A DNA stretch of 15,196 bases, from assembly GCA_002686195.1 (NCBI GenBank), contig NZAS01000198.1, forward strand, positions 1 to 15,196, given 5' to 3'. Shown here in pieces: positions 14,530 to 15,196 of this stretch (position 1 is its first letter; each line of letters opens with the position of its first letter). Source of the stretch: Candidatus Pacearchaeota archaeon. Lineage in GTDB: Archaea > Nanoarchaeota > Nanoarchaeia > Pacearchaeales > GW2011-AR1. The notes beneath the pieces are model-generated. The model saw only the letters and a list, made by a program, of their open reading frames with translations. It had not been told where the DNA came from and did no database searches. A program made the translations under genes and the position numbers.

Positions 14530-14991
14530 TTATCTTACCTTGTCTAAAAATACTTCAATGTCGTGTATCTCGTTGGGTACATTCGCCATAGAAAAACTTA
14601 CAGTAATGCCTAACTTGTTTTGGTCTAACTCATTATATCCTCGACCATCATTCACCTTTACTTCTTCTAAAACAACTCTCGGTTCATAAATGGATATCAC
14701 ATCTTCTATTGCAGCCTGTAGTTCTACTTCCTTCAACGGAGTAAAGTTTTCAAATAGAGAACCATGAACCCCACCACCAATCTCTGGATGAAATGGTTTC
14801 TCTCCAGAATTGAGTAACACCAGATTTCGGACTGATCTTTTGACAGCCTGTATATCTGTAACCTTACTCACATCAGAGGATGTGGGATGCTTTGTAAAAA
14901 ATAAGTTTAGGTCCTTATAGATGAAAGTACTTCTAGGACTCTCGTTTACTGCTTGGGCATCATCATACCCTGTGTTATATGTTATAGGCAT
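14530..14991 (-). CDS. 25: Baseplate wedge / sheath initiator gp25 (GPW/gp25 family)
   Basis: This 153-residue protein has the family core: a helix-rich N-terminal half with AVKRSVRNLVLLNSGEKPFH, then HPEIGGGVHGSLFENF (68-83), then IYEPRVVLEEVKV (101-113) with the conserved E-P-R at 103-105. The C-terminal strand is LGITVSFSM. T4 gp25 (132 residues) and the type VI secretion protein TssE share this fold. They sit in the inner baseplate and template the first ring of contractile sheath. The gene lies directly ahead of gp6, its known partner in the baseplate. In T4, gene 25 is in a different cluster, so this linkage differs from T4. There is no clear Shine-Dalgarno; a late-promoter box lies only six bases before the ATG. 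Confidence 0.93.
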   Translation of the reverse strand: MPITYNTGYDDAQAVNESPRSTFIYKDLNLFFTKHPTSSDVSKVTDIQAVKRSVRNLVLLNSGEKPFHPEIGGGVHGSLFENFTPLKEVELQAAIEDVISIYEPRVVLEEVKVNDGRGYNELDQNKLGITVSFSMANVPNEIHDIEVFLDKVR

Positions 14992-14997
14992 TTTTAC

Positions 14998-15005
14998 TAT
15001 TTATA
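14998..15005 (-). promoter_or_regulatory. T4-type late promoter box immediately upstream of gp25
   Basis: In the 18-bp gap the minus strand reads gagTATAAATAgtaaaaATG. The box is exact but only six bases from the ATG, so normal late initiation would place the RNA 5' end at or next to the start codon. It may act as a leaderless gp25 promoter, or mainly serve the downstream genes gp6 and gp7-like. Confidence 0.55.
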
Positions 15006-15009
15006 CTCA

Positions 15010-15196
15010 TTAAGCAATAACGCCAGTGCCTGGTGGCATATCTGCAGAATTGTCGTCGGTGGTGCCGGCATCCTGTTCCCCTTGTGCAGAATCATTCTGA
15101 TCGTCGGCATCAACATTAGTAGTATTGTCAGCTGTGGGATTATCTATTGTAGTAGTACTTCCCCCTGGTGGTTGGGCAGTCGTAAATCGGGACGCG
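15010..15196 (-). CDS. C-terminal 61 residues of an unidentified upstream gene (acidic tail)
   Basis: The frame is open from the right edge to TAA at 15012-15010. The visible part starts ASRFTTAQPPGGSTTTID and ends DMPPGTGVIA. It has 11 acidic residues (mostly Asp), many Asn/Thr/Gln, and no Lys or Arg after R3, so it is probably a disordered acidic tail. No domain is recognisable. A baseplate hub component (gp5-like) or another wedge protein would fit the neighbourhood, but that is a guess from context. Its stop lies 18 bp before the gp25 start. Confidence 0.6.
   Translation of the reverse strand, partial: ASRFTTAQPPGGSTTTIDNPTADNTTNVDADDQNDSAQGEQDAGTTDDNSADMPPGTGVIA

Noticed and set aside
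1..15196. tRNA genes, CRISPR array, origin or attachment site
   Set aside because: The window is almost entirely coding, with only about 66 non-coding bases. No cloverleaf, direct-repeat/spacer array or integrase-linked site was seen by eye.

Overview
The window is a block of late structural (baseplate and tail-fibre) genes from a T4-like contractile-tailed phage. Every convincing gene lies on the minus strand, so transcription runs from high to low coordinates. The clearest anchors are a GPW/gp25 sheath-initiator homologue, a gp6/baseplate J-like wedge protein and an unmistakable gp8 homologue. The very large DUF4815-type protein and the module-rich style of the proteins are typical of marine T4-like myophages (cyanophage or pelagiphage type). 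The sequence does not identify the host.

In transcriptional order: (1) the acidic C-terminal tail of an unidentified gene entering at the right edge (15010-15196); (2) a gp25-like protein (14530-14991); (3) a gp6-like wedge protein (12682-14529); (4) a 997-residue gp7-position structural protein (9689-12682); (5) a gp8 wedge protein enlarged by inserted beta-modules (8246-9649); (6) a 133-residue Arg/Lys-rich protein with a TTG start, a WKGG motif and a 15-residue repeat (7848-8249), the least explained gene here; (7) a giant 2326-residue DUF4815-like protein (868-7848); (8) a 68-residue protein with a predicted coiled coil (665-871); (9) a 64-residue probable fibre-adaptor module (481-675); (10) the first 157 residues of a tail-fibre-like protein running off the left edge (1-471).

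The genes are packed almost without gaps. Seven of the nine junctions are abutting or overlap by 1 to 11 nt (TAAATG, TAATG, TTGA, ATGA and an 11-nt overlap), which suggests translational coupling. Non-coding DNA totals about 66 bp, in gaps of 18, 39 and 9 bp. The 18- and 39-bp gaps each carry an exact minus-strand TATAAATA, the T4-type late promoter box. A third exact copy lies inside the 68-residue gene, 54 nt upstream of the start of the 64-residue gene. These suggest three late transcription units: gp25-gp6-gp7-like; gp8-133aa-DUF4815; and the fibre genes.

A second theme is protein modularity. At least four kinds of short, probably beta-rich repeat (a TTITLTSA...TGCTRG module, a G-E-x-I-T-G-x-T-S-x-A-T-G module, LED/EDG repeats and GxGY repeats) recur across the gp7-like, gp8 and DUF4815 proteins. 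I saw no tRNA, CRISPR array, insertion sequence or convincing plus-strand gene, and no gene-free stretch over 300 bases.
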